Assembly (NCBI GenBank): GCA_013397795.1
Contig: VZTJ01000523.1
Coordinates: forward strand, 2,262,078-2,326,077
DNA from: Orthonyx spaldingii
Lineage: Eukaryota; Chordata; Aves; Passeriformes; Orthonychidae
Length of the DNA: 64,000 nt
Reading direction: 5' to 3'
The stretch's first letter is position 1, and every line of letters begins with the position of its first letter. The position numbers were made by a program, and so were the translations under genes. A model generated the notes under the pieces. The model was not told the DNA's origin. It did not search any database and saw only the letters and a list, made by a program, of their open reading frames with translations. This document shows, piece by piece, positions 36,749-47,912 of this stretch.

Positions 36749-38379
36749 CATAGTTCCTGATAAAGGAACTGACTGAATAACAATTCAGTTCAGCAGGAAC
36801 TGCTCTGGTGTGAATGGGAGCAGAATTGGCCCGGTCTGTTCATGGCTGAGCACCTGTAAGATGAACTCTGGGCTCGCTTCCACTCTCCATGGACAATCCC
36901 TCAGTCCATGATACCCACACTTTGATGGTGAAATTTGACTTGGAATTTGCTCCCAAATCCTCTAACTGTTCATTAACTTTCATCCATTAAAACCAGTGCG
37001 TTAAATATAGACATGTAAGAGATATATGACACGTTAAGACATAATTATGTGTTAAATCCATATAAAAAACTATCCCCATATGCAGAGACCATCAAGTACC
37101 GGGAACTCAACAAACACTGTCAGCAGCCTCAGGACAACCCACCAAGGGCTTCTCAATATGAATGAGAGAGGCAAAGGTACCAAGATTTCCCCCACTATGG
37201 CCAGGCACGGATGGCACAGCCCAAACCCCTCCTGCAGTCTGATCATCAGAGCCCAGAACCAGGAAGGCCATGAAACCACTGCAGATTAGGAGTGTTTTCA
37301 AAACATGAGTAGAATTTAATTCCTTCAAGCAGTGTTAATTAATGAATTAATTTCCACTGCCAGCCTAAATGGTGCTTAATTGACTCTCCAAAATAACTCA
37401 GTCTCAATGTGATCTTTCAAGGAACTTGGTCTACTTCTGCCTCCCTGATTTATAGTCGATTCATAAATTATGGGACTCTACTGTGTCAGCAGTTACTCCT
37501 GAGCTTGAGCAGGAGCCCAAGCCCTGATCTCCAGGGCAGGAATTTAGGGTCAGGCTTTTGCTTACAAGGGTCAGTGTGTCTCTTTGTGGCAGCTGAATCA
37601 TTCCAGAGCACACAGTCCTTACACAGCCCTGTGTGTCTGGCGCCTAATGAGGCAACAAAACTAAATTTACTGTAAAGTTATGCCTGGGATGCACAACTGG
37701 ACAGGGAGGGTGTGCAGGCAGCACTGCCCCGAGGTCAAAGGTCTGCAGCACTGCAAATTAAAAGAATTATTGGTGCTCCCTTTGAACTGAGCTGTGGGAA
37801 TGCCAGAGGGATAAGCGATAAGGAATAGAAGGTATAATGCAGACAGCTATTGTCCCTGCACACATCAAGCCCGTATTCCCGAGCCCTGGATGCTGCAGGC
37901 ACAGCACACGGAGAATGAAAGGGCACAGGGATTGCTTTTACATTTCTGAATGGGACAGACACATCACATCTGCCTCTAGAGCTTAAGGGGAAGTCAGGAG
38001 CACGAAGCGTGGGAGAGTCCCTGCTCTGGAGTCACTGTCATTTATTATTCATCCCTCGGCCTTTAGCGGAGAATTCGGCACATCCCCATTCATTCCCACC
38101 TGGCTGCTTTTCATGGGAGCCACGAACAGGCTCTTACTGCTAAGGCAGCACACGGAACACAACGTGTGTGAGCCTGTAGAGCCCACCCTCCTCTTTCCGA
38201 GGGAACAATTAATGTTATTACAGATTTGCACAGGCTTAAAAATGTATCAGAGAAAGCAGGGAGCACAGGGGAGTGATTCCTGGCTGGGAAGACACAGAAT
38301 TCCAGCCCCGAGTTGCTGGAAAGCAGTTTTGCTTTGCATGCAGGCACTTCCGAATAGTTTCGGGCACAGAATCGCAGCT

Positions 38380-38412
38380 TGCTGTCACTGTCACTTCACT
38401 GTCACTGTCACC
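38380..38412. repeat. Short (TGTCAC)n repeat
   Basis: Four to five TGTCAC hexamers with one interruption (CTGTCACTGTCACTTCACTG). Confidence 0.7.
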
Positions 38413-38788
38413 TCCAGGCTGTGACCTCCCCCAAAACACGGACGGTCCTTGCAGAACGCACAGCAAAGGCCTCAGCTACCAGGGCTGTCACCATCTAAGT
38501 GGGATGACAGAGCTTCCAACAGCGAGTAAGGAACGCCACGCTCCTACTACCGCTACTATGAATGTGGCGAGGCAGGGCTTGCCCAGACCCAGGGAGCTTT
38601 TAGGATTCCTGCAAAGGAACGCCCGTAGCGAGACGGAGCTCACGTGCAGCCAGACACACACAGACCCCTCCGGCACCGCCACACCGCCCTTTCTACAAGT
38701 TCACCCCTAAAGTTTCTCAGGAAAACGCCTTACGGAGAGAGAAGGGAAAGGCCCGAGCCGAGCCGAGCGCTCCGGGCTCCGCCAAGTT

Positions 38789-39285
38789 NNNNNNNNNNNN
38801 NNNNNNNNNNNNNNNNNNNNNNNNNNNNNNNNNNNNNNNNNNNNNNNNNNNNNNNNNNNNNNNNNNNNNNNNNNNNNNNNNNNNNNNNNNNNNNNNNNNN
38901 NNNNNNNNNNNNNNNNNNNNNNNNNNNNNNNNNNNNNNNNNNNNNNNNNNNNNNNNNNNNNNNNNNNNNNNNNNNNNNNNNNNNNNNNNNNNNNNNNNNN
39001 NNNNNNNNNNNNNNNNNNNNNNNNNNNNNNNNNNNNNNNNNNNNNNNNNNNNNNNNNNNNNNNNNNNNNNNNNNNNNNNNNNNNNNNNNNNNNNNNNNNN
39101 NNNNNNNNNNNNNNNNNNNNNNNNNNNNNNNNNNNNNNNNNNNNNNNNNNNNNNNNNNNNNNNNNNNNNNNNNNNNNNNNNNNNNNNNNNNNNNNNNNNN
39201 NNNNNNNNNNNNNNNNNNNNNNNNNNNNNNNNNNNNNNNNNNNNNNNNNNNNNNNNNNNNNNNNNNNNNNNNNNNNNNNNNNNNN
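38789..39285. other. Assembly gap (497 N)
   Basis: An unresolved run of N flanked on both sides by GC-rich sequence. First-exon sequence may be missing here. Confidence 1.
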
Positions 39286-39359
39286 CGCCCGCCCCCGCGG
39301 AGCGCAGCGCGGCCGCCATGGCAACGCCGCTGAGGGGCCGCGCCCGACACAGCCCGGCC

Positions 39360-39436
39360 GGGCCCGCCGGCACCCCCGGCACAGCCGGCACCCCCGGCAC
39401 ACCCGGGACCCCCCGGCACAGCCGGCAGCCCCGGCT
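39360..39436. repeat. GC-rich 9-bp minisatellite
   Basis: Imperfect tandem units of the type GGCACCCCC / GGCACAGCC run through the right edge of the CpG island. They give a Gly-Thr-Pro/Ala pattern if translated. Confidence 0.75.
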
Positions 39437-39561
39437 CGGAGGCTCCGCACACCGGCACCGCGGCCGCGCTCTGCCCCGCGGTCACACCCAGAGGACGCGG
39501 CCACCATCGCCCCGTCCGCCTTCCCTGCCACGCAGCCCCGGTGGAGGGCACAGAAGCGTGG

Positions 39562-39703
39562 GATCAAGGAATCATAAAATCAGGGAATTGTTTTGGTTGG
39601 AAGAGCCCACCGAGAGAGCTCAGCACTGCCAAACCCACCAGTAACCCGTGTCCCCAAGTGCCACATCTACACGGCTGCTAAATCCCTGCAGGGATGGGGA
39701 CTG
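39562..39703 (-). mobile_element. CR1 LINE fragment, 3' part of a split copy
   Basis: Reverse CR1: GAATCATAAAATCAGGGAAT, GTTTTGGTTGGAAGAGCCCA, CAGCACTGCCAAACCCACCA and AAGTGCCACATCTACACGGC. It stops at GGATGGGGACT and resumes at 39839, so it is one element split by a later insertion. Confidence 0.85.
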
Positions 39704-39838
39704 AGCTCCAGGAGCACTTGCACAGCGCTCTCAGGCACGGGGTGGGATTGTCGGGGTGTCTGTGCAGGGCCAGGAGTTGGATTTGATGATCTTGATGCGT
39801 TCCTTCCAACTCAGCATATTCCATGGTTCTGTGATTCC
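39704..39838 (+). mobile_element. CR1 LINE 3' fragment nested in an older CR1
   Basis: Sense CR1 of another subfamily: GCGCTCTCAGGCACGGGGTG, GCAGGGCCAGGAGTTGGATT, CGTTCCTTCCAACTCAGCAT and the ATTCCATGGTTCTGTGATTC end. It lies between two halves of an opposite-strand CR1. About 135 bp. Confidence 0.85.
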
Positions 39839-39936
39839 AGCACTGCCCTGGGCAGTCCATTCCAATGCTTTAAGAACCCTTTCCATGAAGGAATTTTTCC
39901 TAATATCCAACCTGACACTCCCCTGCTGCAACGCTA
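39839..39936 (-). mobile_element. CR1 LINE fragment, 5' part of the split copy
   Basis: Continuation of the CR1 broken at 39703: CTGGGCAGTCCATTCCAATG, CCATGAAGGAATTTTTCCTA and ATCCAACCTGACACTCCCCT, in the order expected for the host element. Confidence 0.85.
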
Positions 39937-40102
39937 GGTCCTGTCAGCCCGTGGAAAGAAGGTCCCACTCACCTGGTGGCAAACACTTTTATCCTGGTGA
40001 TCCAGTTCTCAGATCACTAAACCTAAGAAAAGTCAGAACTAAAATTGTTTGGTTTTAAGGCCCTTCCTGCACAAATAGTCTTTGGGTTTGGCCTCGCTAT
40101 TT

Positions 40103-40270
40103 CATAAAATCCTGGAACGCTTTGGGTTGGAAGGGACCTTAAAGATCATCGTCCCACCCCCTGCCATGGGCAGGGACACCTTCCACTGTCCCAGGGAGCT
40201 CCAAGCCCCATCCAGTCTGGCCTTGGACACTTCCAGGGATCCGGAGGCAGCCACAGCTTCTCTGGGCAAG
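40103..40270 (-). mobile_element. CR1 LINE 3' fragment
   Basis: Reverse CR1: GCTTTGGGTTGGAAGGGACC, CATGGGCAGGGACACCTTCC and GGGATCCGGAGGCAGCCACA. It breaks off after CTTCTCTGGGCAA. Confidence 0.92.
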
Positions 40271-43200
40271 ACACATGCACAGGATGTAATTGCCAAGGAA
40301 ATCAAAGGAAATCTATGTTGCAGAAACATAAATAGAAGGATTAAGATGATTGAGGGGAAATCAGTGATGTGAGCATCAGTACCTGCAGTTTGGCCACTCA
40401 GTCCCCCAAATTCTGCCTCACCTGCAGCTCTGCCCTTCCCAGAGTGGAAAAATGCTTGGCTGCTGTGTGATCCTCAGCTCTGGAACCAGGATCTCCTCCA
40501 GCGTGGCTCTGCTCGGAGATGGTCCCACTGTAAACATTCCATATGCTCCTCCCTGTACAAGGCATGATGTCACAGACTCAGCTCTGGCTCTGAACACCCA
40601 ATTTAAAAACCAGCTTCTAAAATTTATTATCTTTGATTAATTACTTCCCTGGATGGATGGGATAAAACCCTGCATGGGACGAGGTTTTATGGCATTTGTG
40701 CCATTTTTGGTAATTTCTGTTCCACTGTGACACCGAATACCTCTGCTGCTGTACAATGTTTAAGTTTGCTTAGACACAGACCTAAAATGAGAGATAATTT
40801 ACTTTACTGTTCTCAGAAAATATGCCAAATGGGTAAGCCATGATTAGTTTTGAAAAAAGTGCAGATTTAGTACTACAGTGACTCATAACAATGAGCAAAA
40901 TAAAAAAGGTCATGAAATTATTTTAAACTGCATTTTATCATAGGGAAATATAAAGTCACCTTAAATAGCCGTGTCTGTACTTGACCTCCCAGCACCCAGG
41001 TACTTCTAGGCTGGCTCTTGGGTATTACACCAAAGCAGGATTTTAACCTTTTCTCCTAAAAGAATCCACAGCAAGGAAATACGACCCTTGTTGAACATAA
41101 AAATCCCCAGACCAGCTGTTATTCTTTAGGGTCCTTAAAAACATCTTTCCTCTTGGGAATAGTTTTATGATGGAGCAATTGCAGCAATTACAAAGCACTT
41201 CACAATTAAAGAATCCCACTCCTGAGATGACTTCATTTTATGTCATAAAGTTAGTTTATAATATTTTGCATTCCTAGCTGTGAAAACTATTTATATTTAA
41301 ATGACTTTATATTATTATACTGGTTTATTATTTCTTTGCTTATTGTTATTATTATTATATTAATTTATATTCCTACTTCACAAATTAGGGAAAAGAGGTG
41401 AGGAGATTTTTGAAATCCTCATAAATTCCAAACACAAACCAATTCTCTGCTCCAAAAAGTCTCTTTTCCAGTTGCCTGGTCCTGGGCCACCAGAGCCAAG
41501 CTGAAGGGAGCCCAGTGGCCCTGGACAGGCAGCATTGCTGGAGAGAGGAACAGGATGGGAGCTGCACACTCAGTCTGTGCCAGGATGAAGCCCATGGCTT
41601 GCCCAGCCATTGCATGTAGCTATTGAGTGATTAATTGGGCAAATTAATTAGTTAATGGTCCTCCTGCACTTGGAAAACAGTGAATTACTTAAGAAAAGAT
41701 ACCTATCTTCTTTTTCTCACTTCTATCACCAGGAAGTAGCATCACCACAGCACGGCTGGGCAAGGGAATAGTGTTCAGTACACTGAGAAAAGCTCGTGTT
41801 CAATGGGTGATGAACCCAATTTAATGTCAGGCAGGAAGAGCTGGATTCTCCTGGAATTGTGCCTTTACCTCTTCGCACATTTTCAGGGAGGCAGATGTGA
41901 AAATGTGCCGTGGTGATGTCCCCAGGCTGCTGGGACTGGCCACAGGCAGGCAGGTCAGGAACGCCACCCCAGGGCTGGCAGCAGCACGTTCTCCGTGTGG
42001 AAACGTGGCAGGAGACTGGCTGAAGGACAAGGACGTCTCTCTGATGACATCCCAGGGCCACTGAGGTTGCTGGAGCTTCTGCTCCTGAGTTCAGTAAAGC
42101 TGGGATTTCACCCAGCTCCGTTTGTTTGGTTTGGAAATGAGGATTTTAAAGGCTGCCCCTTAGGCCAGGTTTCCTGTGCTGATGTACAAGAAACACTCCC
42201 TAAACCTGGACTCTTGCTGCCTCCTCCTGCTTTGGCCCTAATTCCAGAAAGCACTTAATATATCCATAAATACATTTCTCACCGGCAAAGCTCTTGAGCA
42301 AACACCTCGTTTAAAGATTTGCTTATCTCTAGTTCCTTGATGAAGAAGTAAGGTGTTACTCCAAAGAAGTAAAAAGGGATAATCGAGCTGTAAATCCTCA
42401 CAGTTTCTATCGTCTATAACCAGAGCTTAGTCATCTTTTGACCAGTGACGCACAGCACTGATTTCTTGCTGAATAAAATTGGAGAAGCACAGCCAGTTTT
42501 TCACAGAGCTTGGAACTGTGCCCTTTATGGGGTTTTATGAATGCAGAGCTCAAGGTCCATAGTACGCCATGGATAACCTAATGCAAGGTCATGTTTTGCT
42601 GGAATAACAGCACCTAAATCCTCCACAGCAACAATGGGGTCCAGCCCTACCTGGAGATTTTGTCAAATTTCACAAGGATTTGGCTGTGCAGAACAAGTTC
42701 AAACTGTGAGAGCAATAAAGGCAGTTGTAAAACGCTGAAGACTGGAACTGTAAAGGTCAGAGCCTGATCTGCACTCCCCCAACTCTCACGTGTATTTAGA
42801 TCTGAGATACCCTGTGCATTTAGCTCGGCGCTCTGCAGTTCAGCAAGGTGGAAGAAAATCATCTTTACCTTTGGAAAATTCCATCACAGGGCTATGTTTT
42901 CCTTCTAAAACTCCAGAATTTCATGTCATGAATGATGCATATTCTGTCTCAAAGGAAATCACTTCAGGAAAAACATTCCCCATGGCCTTAACTTCAGGCA
43001 CATGGTGCTGAACCAACATGGGGGTGGGTAAATGTGCATTTCCCAGGTGAACCGGACATTCACTTTTGCACACACACACACAAAGAGAGCAGAACCATGA
43101 GAAATTTTCCTTTCCAGCCTGCCAGGGTGAAGCCAGATCGCACACAGGACACTCAGAGCACTGTGAACTCTTCCTCTCATCCCCAGGCACCTTGGATGGA

Positions 43201-43875
43201 GTGCTTGGCCAGGATTTGGAAGGAATTTACATTCAATTTAGTAGCCACTGAGTGAATGTGGTGAGAGCTCCTTGCTGTGCAAATTTCCCTTAAGAAAGTC
43301 CATGAAGTCCATTGAGGCCAGGGGTTTTACAGTTCTTGCTCCCTTTTATGCAGTTTTACCCTTAAATGTGAAGAGATTTGTTAAGTTTTTGTATTGCCTA
43401 AACCTAGAAGTGGAGAATGTTTTGATTCATCCAAAGAAACTCTCTGACGGCCACCAATGCTCAGAATGAAATGAATCAAAACAATTAACCCCCTGAGATT
43501 AGTCAGAATTAGCTCTTTTCCTGTACTGGTCTGTATGAAATAATTTCTTGACCTTTGACCAGGGAGGAAAAAGTTAAAAAGCACAAAATAAGCTATAAAA
43601 ATGACCATTTAAAATTTCCTCAGGAAATCTGTTTAAATGCTGATGTCATTTTCTCCAGTCACCACTTCAGTTTGACTCTGTGTTAAACCAGAAAGGCACC
43701 GTCAGAGTCATGAGGAGGGAAAGGTTTGTCCAGGCAACAGCAGGAACTTGGGAGACACATCCAAGGGGAAATGCATGTGCAAGGGCTGCCAGCAAAACTC
43801 TGCTCCAAGATGAAGGAGCAATCTGAGGAAAGAGGTGTCTCCCTGCCCTGGAATTTGAGGTGGATCCTGGGACAT
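40271..43875. other. Gene-free DNA
   Basis: I recognise no gene or interspersed repeat. The stretch near 41220-41390 is very AT-rich (runs of TTATTATTATTA). Confidence 0.45.
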
Positions 43876-43948
43876 GAAGCACAGAATGGTTTGGGTTGGG
43901 AGGGACCTTGAAGATCTTCTCGTTCCAACCCCTCTGCCGTGAGCATTC
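43876..43948 (-). mobile_element. Short CR1 3' fragment
   Basis: CACAGAATGGTTTGGGTTGG, GAGGGACCTTGAAGATCTTC and GTTCCAACCCCTCTGCC. This is only the terminal ~70 bp, in reverse orientation. Confidence 0.88.
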
Positions 43949-44955
43949 AGCAGGTTTTGCTCCAGATGTCCAGGTTTGGAGAAGCTCATGGAAGTGTTGA
44001 ATTTAAGCAGAGGTTTAACAGTCCAGCAGGTGAGAGGCTGAAGAAAATCCACTCGGGATCATGACCCCACAATGGAGTGAAGAAGAGGCCTCTAACTCAA
44101 GGCACAGAGTGGTGAGTGCCAGTTTGTTGGAAAGCCAAGGGAAACAGGAGAAGATGTGGCCTCATAAATCTGGTTATCTTTCCAAAAATATTCTGCAGGA
44201 ACATGAGATGCTACTGGGAACACACAGAGTGCAGCACAGTGCTCAGCAAAGCATGGTAACCTAATTTCCGTGTTACATGAAAGAAGAAAACCCCGACTCA
44301 TATTTTATGAAAATTGTAATGGTGAATCAGCAAATTACTTCTGTTCATCTCCTCCAACGTCAGCACGCTGAAGTCTGGAGCAACTTGAACTAATCCCAGG
44401 GCACTTGTAAATAGAATATATTCAGGCCAGCTGAAGCTGGCCTAAATGAGAACAAGCAGGAATTCGTCATCGACGGACAGCTGGGAAGCTCAGAAAGTGC
44501 TATTTCCCGCCTGTCCAGTCCGAAGGAAAGACAAGCTCTGTGTGTGCCTTCACCTCTGACTCCTATATCAGATCCCAAATAAAAATATTTACACTTCAGA
44601 AATGTGTGGCTGTTATAACAAGATGTCCCTGGCTGGCAAATGCTGGTGGCTTTGTATATGTGCCTGTTTACACACATCCCTGTGGTGGTAGGAAGAAAAT
44701 AAAACTGCACAGAAATCTATAACCTGATCTGGTTTGTTTAGCTGCTAATCCAATCTTCTCTCCTAGTAGAGCTCCAATAATTTGATTGTGTTGTGTAGGG
44801 CACTCTGGAGCACCTGAGGGATGAGAATGAAATACTGTAGATGAGCAGGGAAACTGCCGAAATGCCTTCCTGCATCAGTGCTCCACGTACGTCATGAGAT
44901 TGCTGCTGCTCGCCCTCAGACCCAGGTGAGGATACACAAATCCATGAAACATTCC
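43949..44955. other. Gene-free DNA
   Basis: I recognise no gene or repeat in this stretch. Confidence 0.4.
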
Positions 44956-44959
44956 ATAG

Positions 44960-45150
44960 GTTTTTTTGTCAAGCATTGGAAGGAGCTGCCCAGGGAGGTG
45001 GCAGAGTCCCCACCCCTGGAGGGGCTCAGGGAGTGACTGGAGGTGGCACTCAGTGCTCTGGGCCAGTGACAAGGTGGGCATCGGGCACAGCCTGGACTTG
45101 ATGACCTTGGATGGCTTTTCCTGCCTTAATGATCCCGTGATTCTGTGATC
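44960..45150 (+). mobile_element. CR1 LINE 3' fragment, divergent subfamily
   Basis: Sense CR1: GCTGCCCAGGGAGGTGGCAG, CCTGGAGGGGCTCAGGGAGT, GGACTTGATGACCTTGGATG and the CCGTGATTCTGTGA end. It is from the same general subfamily as the reverse copy at 30418-30710. Confidence 0.85.
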
Positions 45151-45439
45151 TCCTGCTCCAGGGCTTTTCCAGCCATCCCAAGGCTTTGAGGGGAGCACGG
45201 GGAGCGCAGCAGCACCGTGTCCCTCCTCAGGGGCTGTTCCCACAGCCGGCACTGCTCTGCTGCCTGGACCAGGCACTTCGGCTCCCACTGGAAGCAGCAA
45301 CATCCCCGATGGGGTCACACCTGGCTGCACATCCTCCTGCAGCTTTGCTGCACTCACTGGTGCTGTAACAGCACTAACTGTCCATAAATTCCCACTATCG
45401 CCCTCTCCCCCTCGTGAGGAAGTTTTAACTAGCATGGGT

Positions 45440-45740
45440 CTCCCCTCGGTTTCCTCCAGCTGAACAGACCAAGTGACCTCAGCCACTCCTCAAGGCCCTT
45501 CACCATCTCTTTGCCTCCTTTGGCCGCTCTCTAATAGTTTAATGCCTTTCTTATATTGTGGAGCCCAAAACTTCCCGCAGGCCTGGAGGCGAGGCAGAGC
45601 AGAGCGGGACAATCCCCTCCCCGTGCCTGGTGTCCCCCCCAAGGACAGCGATGTCCCTCCTGGCTGCCAGGGCTATACTGACTCGGATCCAGCTTCCCAT
45701 CGAGCAGCACCCCCAGGGCAAAGAGCCGACACGCCCTCGC
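45440..45740 (-). mobile_element. CR1 LINE internal fragment
   Basis: Reverse CR1 from further 5' than the usual fragments: GACCAAGTGACCTCAGCCAC, CTCTCTAATAGTTTAATGCC, CTTATATTGTGGAGCCCAAA and GAGCGGGACAATCCCCTCCC, then CTGGCTGCCAGGGCTATACT. The right boundary is uncertain. Confidence 0.75.
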
Positions 45741-47759
45741 CCCGCAGCGGGGCAGAGGCCGGGGGTGGCACTGGTGTCCCGGTGCCTGTTCCGTGCCGAG
45801 CCCCAGGGCCAGAGCTGCAGCTGGCACTGACCTCAGCGTGACGCCAGCAGCGCTGAGTCACCGGGGCACGCAGGAACAGCCGCGGTTTGCACGTTTGCAA
45901 AGGGTTCGAAAGGCTCCCATCAGGCTGGATGGGATTGTTAGGGAAGAAGCAGCAGGGCTCTGAGTGGGATTCATGTGCTACAAGGAACTGTGTCATGGGC
46001 TTTGTATGGAAAGAGCTGTAGTGGAGTCAGTATTTTATTTTTTATTGTTATTTACTGTGCTGTGCAATATTGCAGCAAGCCCAAAGAATGACAAAGCCAG
46101 AGCGATTCCTTTAGAGAATCAACCACTCTGATAAATACTGCACTGAGAGGAAGGATTTGTTTTGATCATCATTGAGAAAACATGTTTTAAACACTCGGCA
46201 CAGCGCAGACAGCCCTGGCAGCAGAAATCTGAATCACTGGAGCACAAAACAGTCACATAGGCTCCTGGTGGTTCCCTGGCACATGACTTCAGCTGGGAAA
46301 AAAAGGAGAAAAAACCCTAAAAGTACCGTGGAGGATTATTTAAATGCCCCAAAATAAAATGCAACAAAATGTAAAGCAAAGACATAAAAATACTGTTTTC
46401 ATTTGAAAAAAACTTGCTATCCCACATAAAAGCTTTTGTAGTCTCTGTGAGCCCTTGGAGGTCCTTGTCTTCCTCCACGGCCGGGCTGTGTTCAACCACA
46501 GCTGCACAACCCCAAGTGGTGGCAAAGCCATTCCTGGCTGCTGTATTGATTTACTATTGAAAGGAGGTTAATTTTTTTAATAAATAATTTTGACTTTTTT
46601 ATCTTCATGCTGGTTCTTTTAACTGCTTCTCTCCACTAGTCTTTTTCCAGAAGAAAAATCACTTCCCTATCACATTAACTAAGTTTAATTTTCTCCTTAA
46701 ATCTGTCCCAGGCTTCTCATTTGCTCAGTGGTTGACAGAGTATTTTCAAAGGCTAAATATTAATCTATTTAAGAACAGAAAGGAAGCATTTTGGGGGAAA
46801 AAATAAACTTTCAAATCTTTTTTCAGAACTAGCAGTCTGTTTTCCTCAATCTGTTTTGATTTGAGTGAAACCCCACGTCCCTATTTTAAATTGAGCATCC
46901 ACAAACCATTGCAGAACACAACCAGTACAGCTCAGTATAAGGTTGTGCCAGTGCTCCTGGCACAGATAAGCTGGAAGTGAAGCTTATTCAGGAAATTCAT
47001 GGTAACAGAAAAGGGAAAAAAACTTATTAGTAAAAATAAATGAGCCCAGTGATGTAGAGCCCTTTGGTTTTCCCTGTCCTACTGGCTTTCAAAAAGACCT
47101 AACTTAGATCTACACCAATTTTTCTGAAAACGACACAGTCTGGGGGACCTCAGAGGTGGAGAATCAGATCATTAATGCTGCTATCGGAGAGTTAAATGGT
47201 TTTATTGAACCGATTCTTTCATGCCCTCTGGCTGCTGCCTTTCAGATCCTGGCAGGTTTGCTCTGAATTCCTAAACACTTCATCCTGGGCTTTACAGTCC
47301 TGTTTGTCTTCATTGTTCCACAAAGAGGCAGGAGAAATCCTTCTGCTGTTTCAGATAAACAATGCCCATGGTGGAAGAAGTTTTCTTTCCATGAAACTTT
47401 GAAGGAGATGGCAACATTTCAAAGGACAGCCAGAAGGTTTTAAAGGCAATGATGTTTAAAGAACATGAAATATGACTAAGAGGAGTTTTTATGAAAAAAA
47501 ACCAAAAAACCAAACATTTTTTAAAAATCTGAAAATCAGTTTTTTCTGAAACGTTAATTATTGGACTCTCCTTTCCATGGAATATTTCATCCTTTCTGGT
47601 GTGCACTCTAAATAAGAACAATTTTTGGTGAATTTTCCACAGAACAGAAACTGAGTTTTGTCCACTTTCAGTGGTGTCTTTTAGGTGAAACTATTACAGA
47701 AGTGTCTCTGTGAAAGAACAACCAGCAGTTCAGTGCTGAACAAAACAACATTCAGTAGC
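45741..47759. other. Gene-free DNA
   Basis: GC-rich to about 45900, then AT-rich. I recognise no gene. Confidence 0.4.
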
Positions 47760-47912
47760 CCAGAGAAGCTGTGGCTGCCCCATCCCTGGAAGTATCCAAG
47801 GCCAGGTTGGACAGGACCTGGAGCACCTTGGGTTGGTGGAAAGTGTCCCTGCCCAGGGAGTGGGATGGGGTTTAAGGTCCCTTCCAACCCAAACCACTTC
47901 ACGATTTTATGG
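47760..47912 (+). mobile_element. CR1 LINE 3' fragment
   Basis: Sense CR1: CAGAGAAGCTGTGGCTGCCC, CATCCCTGGAAGTATCCAAG and AAGGTCCCTTCCAACCCAAA. It has the shorter CCCCATCCCTGG form rather than CCCCTGGATCCCTGG. Confidence 0.9.

Larger units (their letters stand above)
26065..38700. other. Probable TENT5D 5' intron or intergenic DNA
   Basis: I see no other gene in this stretch. It contains four clear CR1 fragments (near 29011, 30418, 31398 and 36476), one degraded one (27876), a TAG-triplet run and two short perfect hairpins, listed separately. If the CpG island at about 38700-39560 is the TENT5D promoter, this whole stretch is its first intron. Confidence 0.4.
38700..39560. promoter_or_regulatory. 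CpG island interrupted by an assembly gap; candidate TENT5D promoter
   Basis: Both edges of the N run (38735-38788 and 39286-39550) are dense in CpG. It is the first such island upstream of the TENT5D coding exon on the minus strand. Read that way, a donor-like CC|GTAAGG lies at about 38733. The right edge carries CGGCCGCCATGGCAACGCC, which combines a Kozak-like ATG with an RFX half site (CCATGGCAAC), and a 9-bp GC minisatellite. The frame starting there (108 codons on plus) is low-complexity Pro/Gly/Thr and is not a supported protein. Assignment to TENT5D is inferred from position. Confidence 0.4.

Noticed and set aside
38644..39567. Long open frames on both strands spanning the first gap
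   Set aside because: Most of each frame is N, and the remainder is low-complexity GC-rich sequence.
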